Of a stretch of DNA of 64,000 nt, positions 54,149 through 64,000 are shown in pieces. Position 1 is the stretch's first letter. Each line of letters starts with the position of its first letter. The DNA is from Phytophthora sp. 'mugwort' (Eukaryota; Oomycota; Peronosporomycetes; Peronosporales; Peronosporaceae), in assembly GCA_033558025.1 (NCBI GenBank), contig JAUCEF010000010.1, positions 1,141,001 through 1,205,000 on the forward strand, read 5' to 3'. The notes beneath the pieces are model-generated. The model saw only the letters and a list, made by a program, of their open reading frames with translations. It searched no databases and was not told the DNA's origin. Both the position numbers and the translations under genes were made by a program.

Positions 54149-56086
54149 CTGGTGCATTGGATGCGCATCATACGCAACGCATTCAACAAGGAGTGCATCT
54201 AATTTATGTCTAATTACGAGCGTGTAACGGAGCCGTACTGAATTACGAGTCTCTTGTTGAGCTAGACGACTGAGTAGCGCATCGCGAAAAACAGGCTGAA
54301 AGCCGGTCCACATCAGTTCTACCCTACATGCGGCACTTGCATTCATGCCCGGGAGTATCATAGTCGCATCACATACCCCCATGGTAGGATCGACATTTCA
54401 TCACTATTCCACCGAGCTGTGTGCGTTGATATCGTCGTCTCAATTCACCTTCCTATCGCGGTTATAAATATCCGAACGTGTTGAACCACCATCGAAAAGC
54501 CTTGCGGGTTAATCGAGTCATGCTCGTGGGTATCCCCTTCTGCGAACGCGAAGTTATACAATTTCGCTTGATGTCGTGCTCTGTCTCTCCTGTAAATCGC
54601 ACATCTTTGGAGGCCCCAAGTCGGTTTGATTTGTATCCCGGGACGCAGTGGTAAAGACCCATTAGTTGATCTTCATTGGACTAATATCCCCCTGCTTCGC
54701 TACCCATTTGCTCTTGTGTACCGCTTGGCTGAATAAATTCGTGCTATAGCTACCAAATCTGTGATTGGCGCAACATACTTGTTGCTACCTCGATACCATG
54801 GTTGGAGTACGTGAGCACCAGCTCCATCAATGTTTCGTTACCTAATTCGTTGCGTGTTGAGAGTGTGCTGCTGCAGAACGACTGATGTACTTAAAGGCAC
54901 TCTACAAACGTTCTGCAGCAGCCGAAGAAGTTGGTACGGCAAACATTCTCTCAGCGATGGGCGCAACGAAGGGATAACGTTCGGCTCTCCTCGAGTATAA
55001 CCCTACATTCGAATTGATCTAGATTCTACATTACATTCCGCCTAATAGCGAACACTGACTGAACGAAGGAAGAAACGTGTGGTGAGCCCCACATTTGAAG
55101 TAAAGGTGGGATGAACCCATGTTGATAATACATACAAAATCCTTCATAGTTTAGGAATCGCACTACATCGCGTTCTGCCGGCGGCGGGCGGGAACGCGAG
55201 GGCTTTGACGCCTTCATTTCCAATCTTGCCACCCAAACCGTCGCGTGTTCCACCATCGTTAACACCGCCATGCCCTCCCGTTCCAGTATGAATGTTGCGT
55301 CGGGAGCTGGGGCCTGTCAACGTCTACCGCGCCAGGTAGAAGTCGAAGCTACCTGCGGACTCGCCAGCACTACGTTCGACGGATTGATGGACATCACGGC
55401 CAGCGCGGCGTCGCCTGTGGAGTGTGTCATGTCGGTGCACTTGATGGCCCCGACCTCTTGTGCCCCGAGTGCGCGACATCCGTGCACCTGGACATCGGGA
55501 AATTGAAGTGGTGCGCCCGGAGCGCAGCGTGCGCACCGGCTCCGTCTTTTTATAAAGAAATTGCCGATCAGGAAGCTTGTGCGGGTCTTCTATCACTGGT
55601 GCGCGCGCACCCGGTGACGACGAAAGCCACCATGGGGGGGGGGGGGGCGTGCACCAACCGGTCGCTCATGATGGTAGTACTGCAAACAATTGCAATAAAT
55701 TCGTATAATGAGATCAGGACAGATAATGTAGCCACATACCAGGTCGAAGGCGCATCTTGATGAGCTTCGCCAGTGTCGGCTTTTTCCTGTCCTCGTAGGT
55801 GACGGATCCCGAGCCGACGCTTGACCGCCCTGGCGACGCCCTCAAATTGCCAGTAGTCCGCGTAGCGCCGCCCTCGGTTTCTTCTTTAGCGATGTCGTAA
55901 TCTCCACTTCATGACCCTCGGCACCCACCTCCATAGGAATAAAGCACATCTCATTGGAGCAGATGTCACGGCAGTATGTTTATCAATGCATGGTAGCTTG
56001 TTCGCGTCGTACGCCTCCGTTAACGGCGACCACACACTCCAGCCATAGATACTTGTGCGAGCAGAGCTACACTCACTTGTGAGTCG
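54149..56086. other. Intergenic, no firm gene
   Basis: Small opposing frames only. Around 55410-55560 one plus frame contains a Cys-rich phrase (CHVGALDGPDLLCPEC) that could be a relic zinc finger. A run of 11 G residues lies at about 55635. Confidence 0.35.
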
Positions 56087-56102
56087 ACACAAGTGAGTGT
56101 AG
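56067..56102. repeat. Palindrome, 15-bp arms
   Basis: CTACACTCACTTGTG at 56067-56081 is the exact complement of 56088-56102, with a 6-base spacer. It sits just upstream of the Merlin-like coding fragment and overlaps its first codons. It may be a rearrangement junction or hairpin. Confidence 0.7.
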
Positions 56103-56394
56103 CCAGTGAGGCGTACGTGAACCCTGTCACCGGCACCCATACGAACCGCGTAGAGGGCGCCTGGGAGGTTCGCGTTAAACAGTACGTCAAGGTAAGCGTT
56201 TGACTAGTCTGTCGTGTACGCGGTGATACCAATGGCTATATTGGGTTGGGATGGGAATGCGAGCCATGCAAAAGTCGCTGCTGTCCATGTACGTGGACGA
56301 GTACTTGTGGCGTAGCTGGCCCACACCGCCGAAAGCGGCCGCCACGGACGTGCTCCACGCGCTCGTCCAGGGCATAGTCATATACTACTATTAG
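56087..56394 (+). pseudogene. Merlin (IS1016-like) transposase C-terminal fragment
   Basis: The plus strand reads VSVASEAYVNPVTGTHTNRV followed by EGAWEVRVKQ (56093-56185). After a break, MRAMQKSLLSMYVDEYLWRS runs from 56257 with the frame ending at 56394. The P-V-T-G-x-H-T-N-R-x-E phrase and the later Y-x-D-E-Y-x-W-R are the last catalytic block and closing motif of ISXO2/Merlin transposases. The N-terminal part with the first catalytic residues is not visible upstream. A single short gap or frameshift separates the two blocks. Confidence 0.6.
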
Positions 56395-56653
56395 GTTCTT
56401 AAGAACAATATACAACTGTAGAACCTTCATAAATTTGATTTGTTTGTTGGTATTTGAAATGTGGGACTAAATGCGAGGAAAGCCTAACTTTTCACACCCG
56501 AGGAGAGAGAGGATTTTTCCCCACAAATTCAAACCCACTATGTTATCGCTGGATCATTTTACACCAATTCAAGCCCACCATTTAAACGGTGGATCAGAGT
56601 AGTATCAACGCATAGTGTCGCCTTCCCACTTGCTGTTTGCTGCTATAATATGG

Positions 56654-56917
56654 TCAACTGTGACGAAACTCCATAACCTGACTTTGCGAATATTTGAAGT
56701 CGCCTAGGAATGTATTCAAGCTCCGCAACAGTGTCGCCCTGTGCGTTTCACAGAATAACGCAGTGGCTTGGGTGTGATCCAGCAAATAAGAGATGCACAT
56801 CGGTGCGGACGTGACAAAATTCCAGCGTGTTTCAATGCTCTTTCGAGGTGTGTTGCATCTCTTTGTCAACTCCAAGGATTTCGTCGATGTATACGAACAG
56901 TTGTCGGAGCTGGACAA
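56654..56917 (-). pseudogene. Small hAT-like fragment
   Basis: The minus strand carries ETRWNFVTSAPMCISYLLDH, which resembles the T-R-W-N block of the hAT core, in an 87-codon frame. It is isolated and short, so the assignment is weak. Confidence 0.35.
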
Positions 56918-57403
56918 ATTGCTGGTAGATTACCGAAAGACACAATTAATGAGCAAGGCATTTGTAGATAGGCGTTAACATTTTGGGGACCATGTCGGCC
57001 TTCATCCAGAACATTTTGAGATGCGCGATATTCTTGAACATTGTCGTTTTACTCGCTGCTCTGCGGTTTAGAACTCCCACTGAACCGCAGCTGAGCTGGC
57101 TCTGACACGTACCCGAAGGATACAAGTTTAACCCAAAAAAATTAAGGGTTCAAGTCGCCAGTTGCGGTCCGGAAGGGGCAGATGTAGCTAGGTGCAATGG
57201 ATGTTGTAGGATTCATGGTAGGGGTAGCTAGGACGAACCACAAGGCCCCCAGCAACAGTGCACCGAGGACAGCTAACTACATATTATACATTTAAGTTTG
57301 GTGTTTACCTTATAGTGCACAGCGGCGTTCGAGTCACTGCCGAAGCCTGCGAGCGAGAACAAAATTATTTTTTTTCCGAATCGTACTCAAGACGTCAGGG
57401 AAG
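56918..57403. other. Leader upstream of the gypsy gag
   Basis: No matching LTR or primer site could be confirmed. An A/T run at 57361-57375 (AAAATTATTTTTTTT) lies shortly before gag. Confidence 0.35.
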
Positions 57404-58500
57404 ATGACTGACGACCGCGAAGAGGACCAAGCGATAGACGTGCCTCGCTCACGCCGTCCGTGCCGCCATCCCCCCCCCCCACGTGACACCTGCCTGCGGC
57501 GCGCTCCTGTATGGGCGGGACCCCGAGGTGGAGCGACGGGTAGCGCCGACTGATTTGAACTGGGCCATTCGCCATGCCTCCCCCGAGTGATGCTGGCGGA
57601 ATGGAGTATCCGAGAGCAGACGACGTTTCAATATCATTAGCGTCTCCAAGTCGCGACGATGTCCCCGCGGGGAGGCCATCCATGCGCATCACCAACGCTC
57701 CGACACTGCCAACGGCTCCATGTTACGCTGGTACGATGAAGGCTCGTAGAGAATCGATGCGTGCGTACCAGATTTACGTGCATGCGATTAGCGCCTTCGA
57801 TACGCCATCAGCAAACCGATCGTCGTGCCAGTGAGTGGCTGCATTGAAGAACGGACATGGCAACTGACATGCATGTACGAGCTGTGCAAAGAGCCGAAAT
57901 TGTCACGGAGGAGGAATCGGTACACTATTTCCTGCAAGCTCCCGAGCCAGAACTGAAGACTACTCGGCAGTCGACAAGGCTATGGTGCAGCTAAAAATGC
58001 AGACGTCGTTCGCTGGTACTGTCTCCCGAATGGGCCAGCTCAGGGCCGACATGCACAACGTTGAAGGAGTATTCATCGCCCGTGAGCAGAAACGCTCGTC
58101 AAGTATCTGGTCGCAGCGCTAGAGCCGTCCAATTTCCAGGACGCGATAAAAAAAACGTCTGGAATATGCCCTAACACAAACCATTGAACTCGGGCGTAGT
58201 AAACTGTTACGCGTGGATCTTAGCGCATCAAAAGGAGTATCTCGTGTGGTAGCCGCAGGTCGTTGGCTTCCACAGCAAGCCTCCAAGCAAGGGGAGCAAA
58301 CCTCTGCGTCGCAACCAGCACAACAGTAGTAATGGGAACGGGCCGGAGGTTAGTCAAGTTCCTACGAGCTCTCTGAGTGGAGCATAGCCAAGGTCACGCC
58401 CGCCACCAACTGCACGAGCCACTCGTCGCTTGTGTCTCAAGTGTGAGTCAGCTGATCATTAGTGCGTCAATGCCCGGGTATCCAACCGAGCGAAGTTGAG
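57404..58500 (+). pseudogene. Gypsy gag, decayed
   Basis: From ATG 57404 the frame reads MTDDREEDQAIDVPRSRRPC, then low-complexity Pro/Arg. A second frame (57574-57834) has an acidic and Ser-rich segment, then YAGTMKARRESMRAYQIYVH, the phrase after which gag helices begin. Later pieces (57850-58400) are in shifted frames. The run of ten C residues near 57470 may explain one shift by slippage. No zinc knuckle can be made out for certain. Confidence 0.55.
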
Positions 58501-58649
58501 GCACTAATCGCTGCATCAAGGCAGCCAATTCGTCATCTGACTCCCGCATCAACAAGGTCTCTGTTGCGACTGCTGGTCAGGACTCGACCGGTTTAACCAC
58601 TTGGAGTACGGGTATGAAGCAACTTCGAGGCCCATTAGTGCTATTGAAC

Positions 58650-59213
58650 ACGACGGACAACGACGATGGAACCACACTGGCAACAATAGACGGTCTTGAA
58701 GTTCGCGCGTCCCTGCTATATAGTGGAGCAGACAACTCTGTGGTGAGTTGAGGCTGCATCGACCAACTAGATCATAGTGGGGCTGTCATGGAGATGGCTC
58801 CGGCCTGTGCTCGTCTGATTCTCGTAGGAGACCATGACATTCCAGTTCATTATAAAGTGTGCTTTGGAGAAGTCATCTTGGATACGTCGGCCGGACCTTC
58901 GGTTCTGCGGAGCCTAAACTGTTTTTTTGTAGACAAAGAAGATGAAAATGTCGCACTGACGATAAGTAGGTTGGTGATGCAACACCTAGGTTACCTGACG
59001 GCTGGTCTACTCGCTGCTGCCAGAGTGCTTCAGCCTGAGTACTGTCTCATTAAGGATCCTCTTCCTGGTGAAGAAGCTGGTACGACCACCTCACTTGTTC
59101 GGATGCAAGCGTTTCGTGTGCAGGCGCTGCTAACCAATACAGACGAAAGCGATGACGCAGATGAGTTGGTTACTACGCCAACACTAGCATCCGCTACTAC
59201 ATCGTCGATGTAG
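58650..59213 (+). pseudogene. Gypsy aspartic protease, active-site Asp lost
   Basis: The frame at about 58680 reads DGLEVRASLLYSGADNSVVS. In this family the block is L-L-D-S-G-A-D-x-S, so the catalytic Asp has become Tyr (at about 58719). After a stop the next frame (58788-59213) continues ILVGDHDIPVHYKVCFGEVI then LDTSAGPSVLRSLNCFFVD and LGYLTAGLLAAARVLQPEY, the later beta-strand part of the protease. The enzyme cannot work. Confidence 0.7.
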
Positions 59214-59546
59214 GAAGCGCTAGCACTGAAACTAGATGAAGCACGAGAAAATGGGTTACCAGATTCGAGTGTGAACTGCGGGATCTGCTGTTCCGCTATG
59301 TCGACGTCGTCCGCCTCTCATTTGGCAACGACCCTCCGGTTCAAGTGCCGTCGCTACAAGTTCGACTTAAGGAAGGTATTTCCCAATCAAAGCCAAGGCT
59401 CACCGTTATCCGCCTGCCCACAAGCGTTATCTCGAGCAGCATATTCGGGAGCTTGAGAAGCCGGGTTGGGGAAGAAAAAGCGCCGCAGCCGCTGGGCATC
59501 TACTCGCGGATCGTGGCAAATCGCCAGCCAGACAGACGACTATTGA

Positions 59547-60430
59547 ATGCCAGTGGATACTCGTGCAGTGAATGCCCTCACCGAGCCGATGCCGTGGCCG
59601 ATGCCGATGCCAGACCTCGAAGTGACGGCGTTAGTCGAAGAGTCTGACTCGCATTTCACAATTGACTGGTGGCGCGGGTATTGGCAGCTTCCACTGCATG
59701 AGGGCTCGCAGGAGCTCTTCACTATCATGACTCACGAGGGGATGTTCACGCCGACACGGGTCCTAATGGGGTGTACAGACGCTGTGGCCTACTTCCAGGG
59801 CGTTGTGCACACCATATTTAGTTTGCTGTTGTCGGCTCAGGTTGTCGAATCAGGTACTCGCCTGGCTGGACGATTTTCTAGGATTCGCCGTTTCGTCTGA
59901 AAAACGGGTCGAGGTGTTGAAAAGCGTGCTTTCACTGTGTGAGCAGTACGGACTGAAACTTCACCCGTCCAAGTGTTATTGTTTTCACGAAAGAAGCTCA
60001 GTGGTGTGAAAAACTTATATCCACTGCTGAACTGCGTCACAGCCCGGAACGAATTCAATGTCTGATATCGTTGGGAGCACCACGAACTGCAGAAGAGCTT
60101 CAGCAATTTCTATGCGCAGTAAACTGGATGAGAATCTATATCCCAGAGTATTCCACGTTGACCCATGTGCTGTACGAAGTTCTCGAGGCTGCAGTGGCAG
60201 TAGCCCATAACCGAAAGAAATCCCGTCTCCAACGAGTGCAACTCGATTCCGTTGGATGGACGATCGGGCACACTGAGGCGCTAGCATGCGCGAAGAATGT
60301 GATCGCAGATTTGGTCACGCTGACCCATCCAAAGCAGGATTGGACTGTGTTTGTTCGCAGACGCCAGCAGCTCGAACTATGGCGCGGTGGTGACACCGAT
60401 CCCGCCAGAGGACGTGAACCGCCCGCTTAA
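59547..60430 (+). pseudogene. Gypsy reverse transcriptase, frameshifted
   Basis: The frame from 59547 has VNALTEPMPWPMPMPDLEVT, then SHFTIDWWRGYWQLPLHEGS with the first palm Asp in T-I-D-W (usually F-x-x-x-D). FTPTRVLMGCTDAVAYFQGV follows. A shift at about 59850 gives SNQVLAWLDDFLGFAVSSEK, where the catalytic pair LDD is kept. YGLKLHPSKCYCFH, then LRHSPERIQC and ISLGAPRTAEELQQFLCAVN, with RIYIPEYSTLTHVLYE as the connection, complete the domain in three frames. Confidence 0.82.
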
Positions 60431-60730
60431 TGAGCAGCGACACCAACCACTGGCGTCCTTCAGCGGCTCATTCACTGGCGCAATGCCACGATGGTCGATC
60501 GTCGATAAGGAAGTTCGCTATCGTTGCAGCGTGCAAGCGGTTTACATATCTGCTACTACGCTCTGGGGGTTTCCACAACTTCACGGATCACGGAATCTGC
60601 AGTACGTTTTCGATCCGCTGGCGATAAATATCTCGTTAGCACGTCACCAGCTGGACATGGTACAGCGTTGGCGCATGACGCTGACAGCTTTTCGTTACGT
60701 TATTGCACATTCGTGGAGATGACAATGCGT
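60340..60730 (+). pseudogene. Gypsy RNase H, shifted frame
   Basis: VFVRRRQ and, in the next frame (from 60351), FADASSSNYGAVVTPIPPED place the first catalytic Asp (F-A-D-A-S). QPLASFSGSFTGAMPRWSIV then DKEVRYRCSVQAV follow, with the Glu of D-K-E in the expected second site. LDMVQRWRMTLTAFRYVIAH closes it, followed by a shift into HIRGDDNAWADLLSRW (about 60703), which carries the last Asp block. Confidence 0.78.
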
Positions 60731-61610
60731 GGGCCGATTTGTTGTCAAGATGGGAGCTGACCCGGCCGCCACGCCGCAAACTACTCACTCTCGAGCGTTC
60801 GTCACCGTCCGACCGATCTCGCCACTACAAGCGGCCGACATTGAATGGCCGACTCGTGAGGCTATTGTCGTCGAACAGAAACGAGTGCTCGCGGAGTGTG
60901 AAGATGACAAATACCTCGGCAGCTGGGATCGCCAAAAGGAAGTGTACGTTACGTCTGAGGGCAAGATTTGGATTCCCGATGACGCGGTGGAGTTCCAGCA
61001 GCGTCCTTGCGTAGTGGCCCATGCGGGGCTCAGTGCGCATCGGGGTAAATTGAAGCAACGACGGCGGTACTATCTGAGGTTTTCACGTGGACTTCTCTCC
61101 GCAGTGATGTGCAAAGTTTTGTCCTGGAGTGAATTCACTGCTTGATTGTCGGTGACCGTGTCGTCCCGCACCCGTATGGACCTACTCTTCAAGTTACGAG
61201 ATCCAATGATATCCTTCATTTCGATTATCTATCCCAGAGCACAACTGGTGAGCGGTACGCGCTAGTGCTCAAAGATGACATGAGCGGCTTCGTGGAGATT
61301 ATAGAATGCGCTAGTGCTAAGGCAGAGGAAATTTGCATGGGCTTGATCGATTGGTTCAAGCGCTACGGACCGGTGTTTCAGTGGATTTCCGATACGGAGA
61401 CACACTTCAAGAATCACGTGATCGATTTGCTTAGGACACGTTATGGTAGTCTTCATCACTTTACGACAGCATATTGTCCGTGGTCCAACAGAACGGTGGA
61501 GGTTCTTATTCGCCTACTAGGTTGCATGCGCGCGCTGCTGAGAGAGCTCCGCTTGTACATGACGGAGTGGCCGTGCCTCTCCCCATGGTACAGACAGCCT
61601 TGAACCAATT
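60729..61610 (+). pseudogene. Gypsy integrase
   Basis: The frame at 60729-61145 includes DKYLGSWDRQKEVYVTSEGK and a region with CVVAHAGLSAHRG, where the H-H-C-C zinc part would be. The next frame (61142-61603) holds the core: NDILHFDYLSQSTTGERYAL with the first Asp, VFQWISDTETHFKNHVIDLL with the second, and AYCPWSNRTVEVLIRLLGCM with the Glu. All three DDE residues are present. A frameshift at about 61140 splits the domain. Confidence 0.8.
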
Positions 61611-62320
61611 GCCCGCTGCAAGGCTGGATGGCGTCGCGCCGGTGACCGCCTTCACCGGTCTTCACTATCATGCACCCCCGGTCGCTGAAAGTTATGGACG
61701 TGACGAACGTATACAAAAAGCCGAAAGGCTATATCATAGCTGTGCAGGATGCATTGGATCAATGCACCGGGAGCTGAGTGGCAGTGCAAAGAAGCGACTC
61801 GAGCAATCTAGGGCTCGACGTGCGAAAAGAGGGTGCGTGGAGATGCCGAATTTTGCAATTGGAGATAACGTGTTGGTCACGCTTGTCACCGCACGCGCGA
61901 ACAAGCTCATAGTGCACAGGCGTAGCCCACGCCGTGCCGTCAATGCTCTCAGTGACTACGTCTTTGAAGTGCTGAACATATGTCCGCCGTTCGAAGTCTC
62001 ACACCCTCGCGTTTACGATTTTACGCTGACAGCCATCGCGATGTGACTGAATATCTGAAAGAGCAAGCCATGCATGGCGATGGTGGGCACATTGATATGC
62101 TCACTCGGCGAGAGCTGGATGAAGGTGGTCGACAGTTTTGGGAAGGAGTTGCAGAGGCTCTTAATACAATCAACGACGACTTCGATCGTCTTGTCACCGA
62201 TTACTGTTTGAGGGCATTGAACCGCATCAGATCACAACACACTGAGTTTTGGAATTTCTGTCAGGGTGATAAAGTCGCCATGTATGTGCATCTCTGGTGC
62301 GAGCAACGCGGATCGGGCCG
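61474..62320 (+). pseudogene. Gypsy polyprotein C-terminal extension
   Basis: The frame to 62046 reads MVQTALNQLPAARLDGVAPV, then a basic, helical segment, then NFAIGDNVLVTLV (an SH3-like G-D-x-V-L-V strand usual after integrase) and SDYVFEVLN. A shift near 62010 leads to SRLRFYADSHRDVTEYLKEQ, then QFWEGVAEALNTINDDFDRL, where oomycete gypsy elements carry their chromodomain tail. The aromatic cage cannot be traced for certain here. Confidence 0.6.
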
Positions 62321-63076
62321 TGCGTTCTGTGTGACCTATGCTTATGAAGATAATGAAGCCAATGAGTCGAGAAAAACACAGAAGGGACCAGAGAGGCAGA
62401 AAGTAATCCGGAAGCGTCAAAAACCAGACGATAAAAGGGATAGCTTGGACGCGGTCGCGGTGCTAACCGATGCAGTTAGTAAACTTGTGGACACTGAAGC
62501 ATCCAGTAATAAGGGGGTTTGATAGAGGAGAAAACGGCAGTATCCCGTTTAACTCGGGAAAAAATGCCGAGAGGCGTTTTAGTGGAGAAGCTGGCTGCAG
62601 TCGAATACTTGCTCGGCGTCGTCAAGCACTATTCATCCTCGACAGGCAGATCCATGAATGTACAGCAAAATGCATGGATGTCACGGACCTCACTCGCGAA
62701 CGTGAAGCTGCCCATCGCCGCATTCAGAACGCCCAACTGAAATCCGACGAGTTGCAAGATCATACTATGAGCAGCTAATACAGTTAGCTACGGTTGCGCA
62801 TAGAGGTTGGTCTAGACATGTTGTGTCTCTGGACGTGATCTAGAACAACTTTGCGGAATATATGACCATTTACAACCGGAAGTCGAGTGGGCTGGTATCT
62901 TGGGCTACTGTCGGCGAGAAGCTGCAGTTATCCATTGCATTAAATCTCTCATAGCAGCGTTGCAGAGCCCCCACTTGAAGGAGAACGGATTCGCTCATCG
63001 ATACAGTAGTTGTGTAGCTTCATGCAGATTTTAATGACGAGACCCAAGTGAACGTAGTCAACCGCTAAAAGGCCGC
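62321..63076. other. Unassigned plus-strand frames and spacer
   Basis: Plus frames up to 62778 contain Lys/Arg-rich and helical sequence (for example EREAAHRRIQNAQLKSDELQ) with no domain. They follow the gypsy tail without a clear break and may belong to it or to another relic. Confidence 0.35.
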
Positions 63077-63980
63077 TTAAATATTTATCATAATATTCAC
63101 GAGCAGTCCAAACGCCATTTCTATTCGAATGCGTAGTTGTGAGAGAGATAAAATGGTAATCAGAATATCGTTCGACTTGGTTTCAGGCTTTGTAAAGGAC
63201 ACCAACACGGATGAGGACAACGGATACGCGTTGTCACCGATAACGTAATATTCAAATGGTAAATTTGCGATAGCCGTACTCAGGGGCCATTTATTAAAGG
63301 CGACACTGTCGGATACCTTTCCAGAAGAGTTAAAGCAATAACCTGTAAATCGACATGCAGCATCGCACATGGCTTGAACATTGATCCCGTGACGAAGATA
63401 ATGCCCCCCGACCCCAAGAAAAATAAATAAATAAATAAAAGCAGATACGTCAGGTATCTCGCCCGAATTTGGAGCCTTGATCGTGCACAACCATCCCCCA
63501 ACGCAACATACACACTCGAACAATACACTGTTCTTGCTAATATCTGCAAACTGCGAAGCTGCACGCTTGATGGAGACGTTCTAGTATACTGGAGCAACTA
63601 TTCGATATATTGGGTGAGCACATATTGCCTCCATTACCTCCACAACAGCGTAGAACTCGGACATGCTCACACCTGCAAGAGCCCTAATCGAGTGATAAGA
63701 GCCCCCCGCTAGCCACGATACTGTCATTTGAACTTTGCTCGCTAGCGTTATCGTCCAACACCGGTCCAGCTCTGCGACATAATTTCGTCACGCTCCAACA
63801 TAGTCTTTAAAGTTTCCACCAGCTCTTCGAAGGCTGCTACTCCCATTCTGTAGTAGCGCTCAAACTGCTTACCTGGACTAATCGATCCCGATGCGGCTCC
63901 CACCTTAACCGTTTGCGCGGGACTACTTTGATCGCCGCCGGCGGCGAACCTCATGCACAGCCACAACTACAGCGACGTAC
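63077..63980 (-). pseudogene. PIF/Harbinger transposase, broken, near the edge
   Basis: This is a minus-strand DDE_4/HARBI-type transposase. The N-terminal piece (63966-63748) reads GKQFERYYRMGVAAFEELVE. The middle (63600-63380) is in two frames. The core (63400-63080) reads NVQAMCDAACRFTGYCFNSS then KVSDSVAFNKWPL, and YYVIGDNAYPLSSSVLVSFT, where G-D-x-A-Y-P-L is the signature with the second catalytic Asp. It ends LSQLRIRIEMAFGLLVN, the E-M-A-F-G block with the last catalytic residue. An AAATAAATAAATAAATAAAA tract at 63418-63440 lies inside the coding part. Frameshifts make it inactive. Confidence 0.78.
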
Positions 63981-64000
63981 ACGATAATGCTAGACACCTT

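Larger units (their letters stand above)
57404..62320 (+). mobile_element. Ty3/gypsy retrotransposon body, no LTRs seen
   Basis: The plus strand holds, in order, gag (57404-57840 and beyond), aspartic protease (about 58690-59200), reverse transcriptase (59547-60110), RNase H (60340-60720), integrase (60730-61610) and a C-terminal extension (61600-62320). That order (protease, reverse transcriptase, RNase H, integrase) is Ty3/gypsy. No pair of LTRs was found in the window around it, so the ends are estimates. Many frameshifts occur throughout. Confidence 0.82.

Noticed and set aside
60015..60287. 90-codon minus frame in the gypsy reverse transcriptase
   Set aside because: It is a shadow of the plus-strand reverse transcriptase and connection region, which carries the family motifs.

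Overview
The window looks like nuclear DNA of an oomycete, most likely a Phytophthora-like Peronosporales genome. The grounds are compact genes with short GT-AG introns of about 60-100 bases, small conserved genes packed between very transposon-rich stretches, and element families that oomycetes carry (copia and gypsy LTR elements, MULE, hAT, PiggyBac, pogo, Tc1/mariner, Merlin and PIF/Harbinger). Species cannot be fixed from the sequence alone. All family calls rest on reading motifs, not on a database search.

Layout. From 1 to 10.6 kb is a transposon graveyard on the left: a short tandem-repeat area (0.5-1.0 and 3.4-3.7 kb), two decayed MULE transposases on the minus strand (2.0-3.2 and 4.8-6.4 kb), a chromodomain fragment (4.0-4.4 kb), and a nested pair in which a PiggyBac element (7378-10595, TTAA on both sides) sits inside an older hAT-like element (6427-10640, perfect 24-bp terminal inverted repeats).

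From 10.9 to 23.6 kb is the gene island. In order it holds a four-exon mitochondrial calcium uniporter gene (MCU), a four-exon V-ATPase subunit G gene, two related minus-strand helix-turn-helix genes, a type II inositol polyphosphate 5-phosphatase, a four-helix membrane protein, and two tandem 100-residue paralogues of unknown function. MCU and V-ATPase G both concern ion movement across organelle membranes and lie only 235 bases apart in the same orientation, but nothing shows that they are co-regulated.

From 23.9 to 64 kb the window is again almost only mobile DNA: a 0.94-kb TIR element (23948-24889); a deleted copia element with recognisable LTRs (25.5-29.5 kb); hAT pieces (29.9-30.6, 31.6-32.3, 50.3-50.7, 53.5-54.2 and 56.7-56.9 kb); a copia element complete from LTR to LTR with a 5-bp target duplication (34596-38826); pogo (39.6-40.4 kb); a degenerate gene of an unrecognised family (42.5-43.6 kb); mariner-like (43.7-44.7 kb); a Tc1-like element with long, double-repeat ends (46.1-48.5 kb); a copia gag/integrase fragment (52.4-53.6 kb); a Merlin fragment (56.1-56.4 kb); a gypsy element (57.4-62.3 kb); and a PIF/Harbinger transposase that reaches almost to the right edge (63.1-64.0 kb). 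Nearly all of the transposases carry stops, frameshifts or lost catalytic residues.

I did not find a clearly new defence-like or metabolic system. The most unusual items are the nested PiggyBac/hAT pair, the IR/DR architecture of the Tc1 element, the copia primer site that matches the anticodon arm of initiator tRNA-Met, and the pairs of unrecognised paralogous genes in the gene island.
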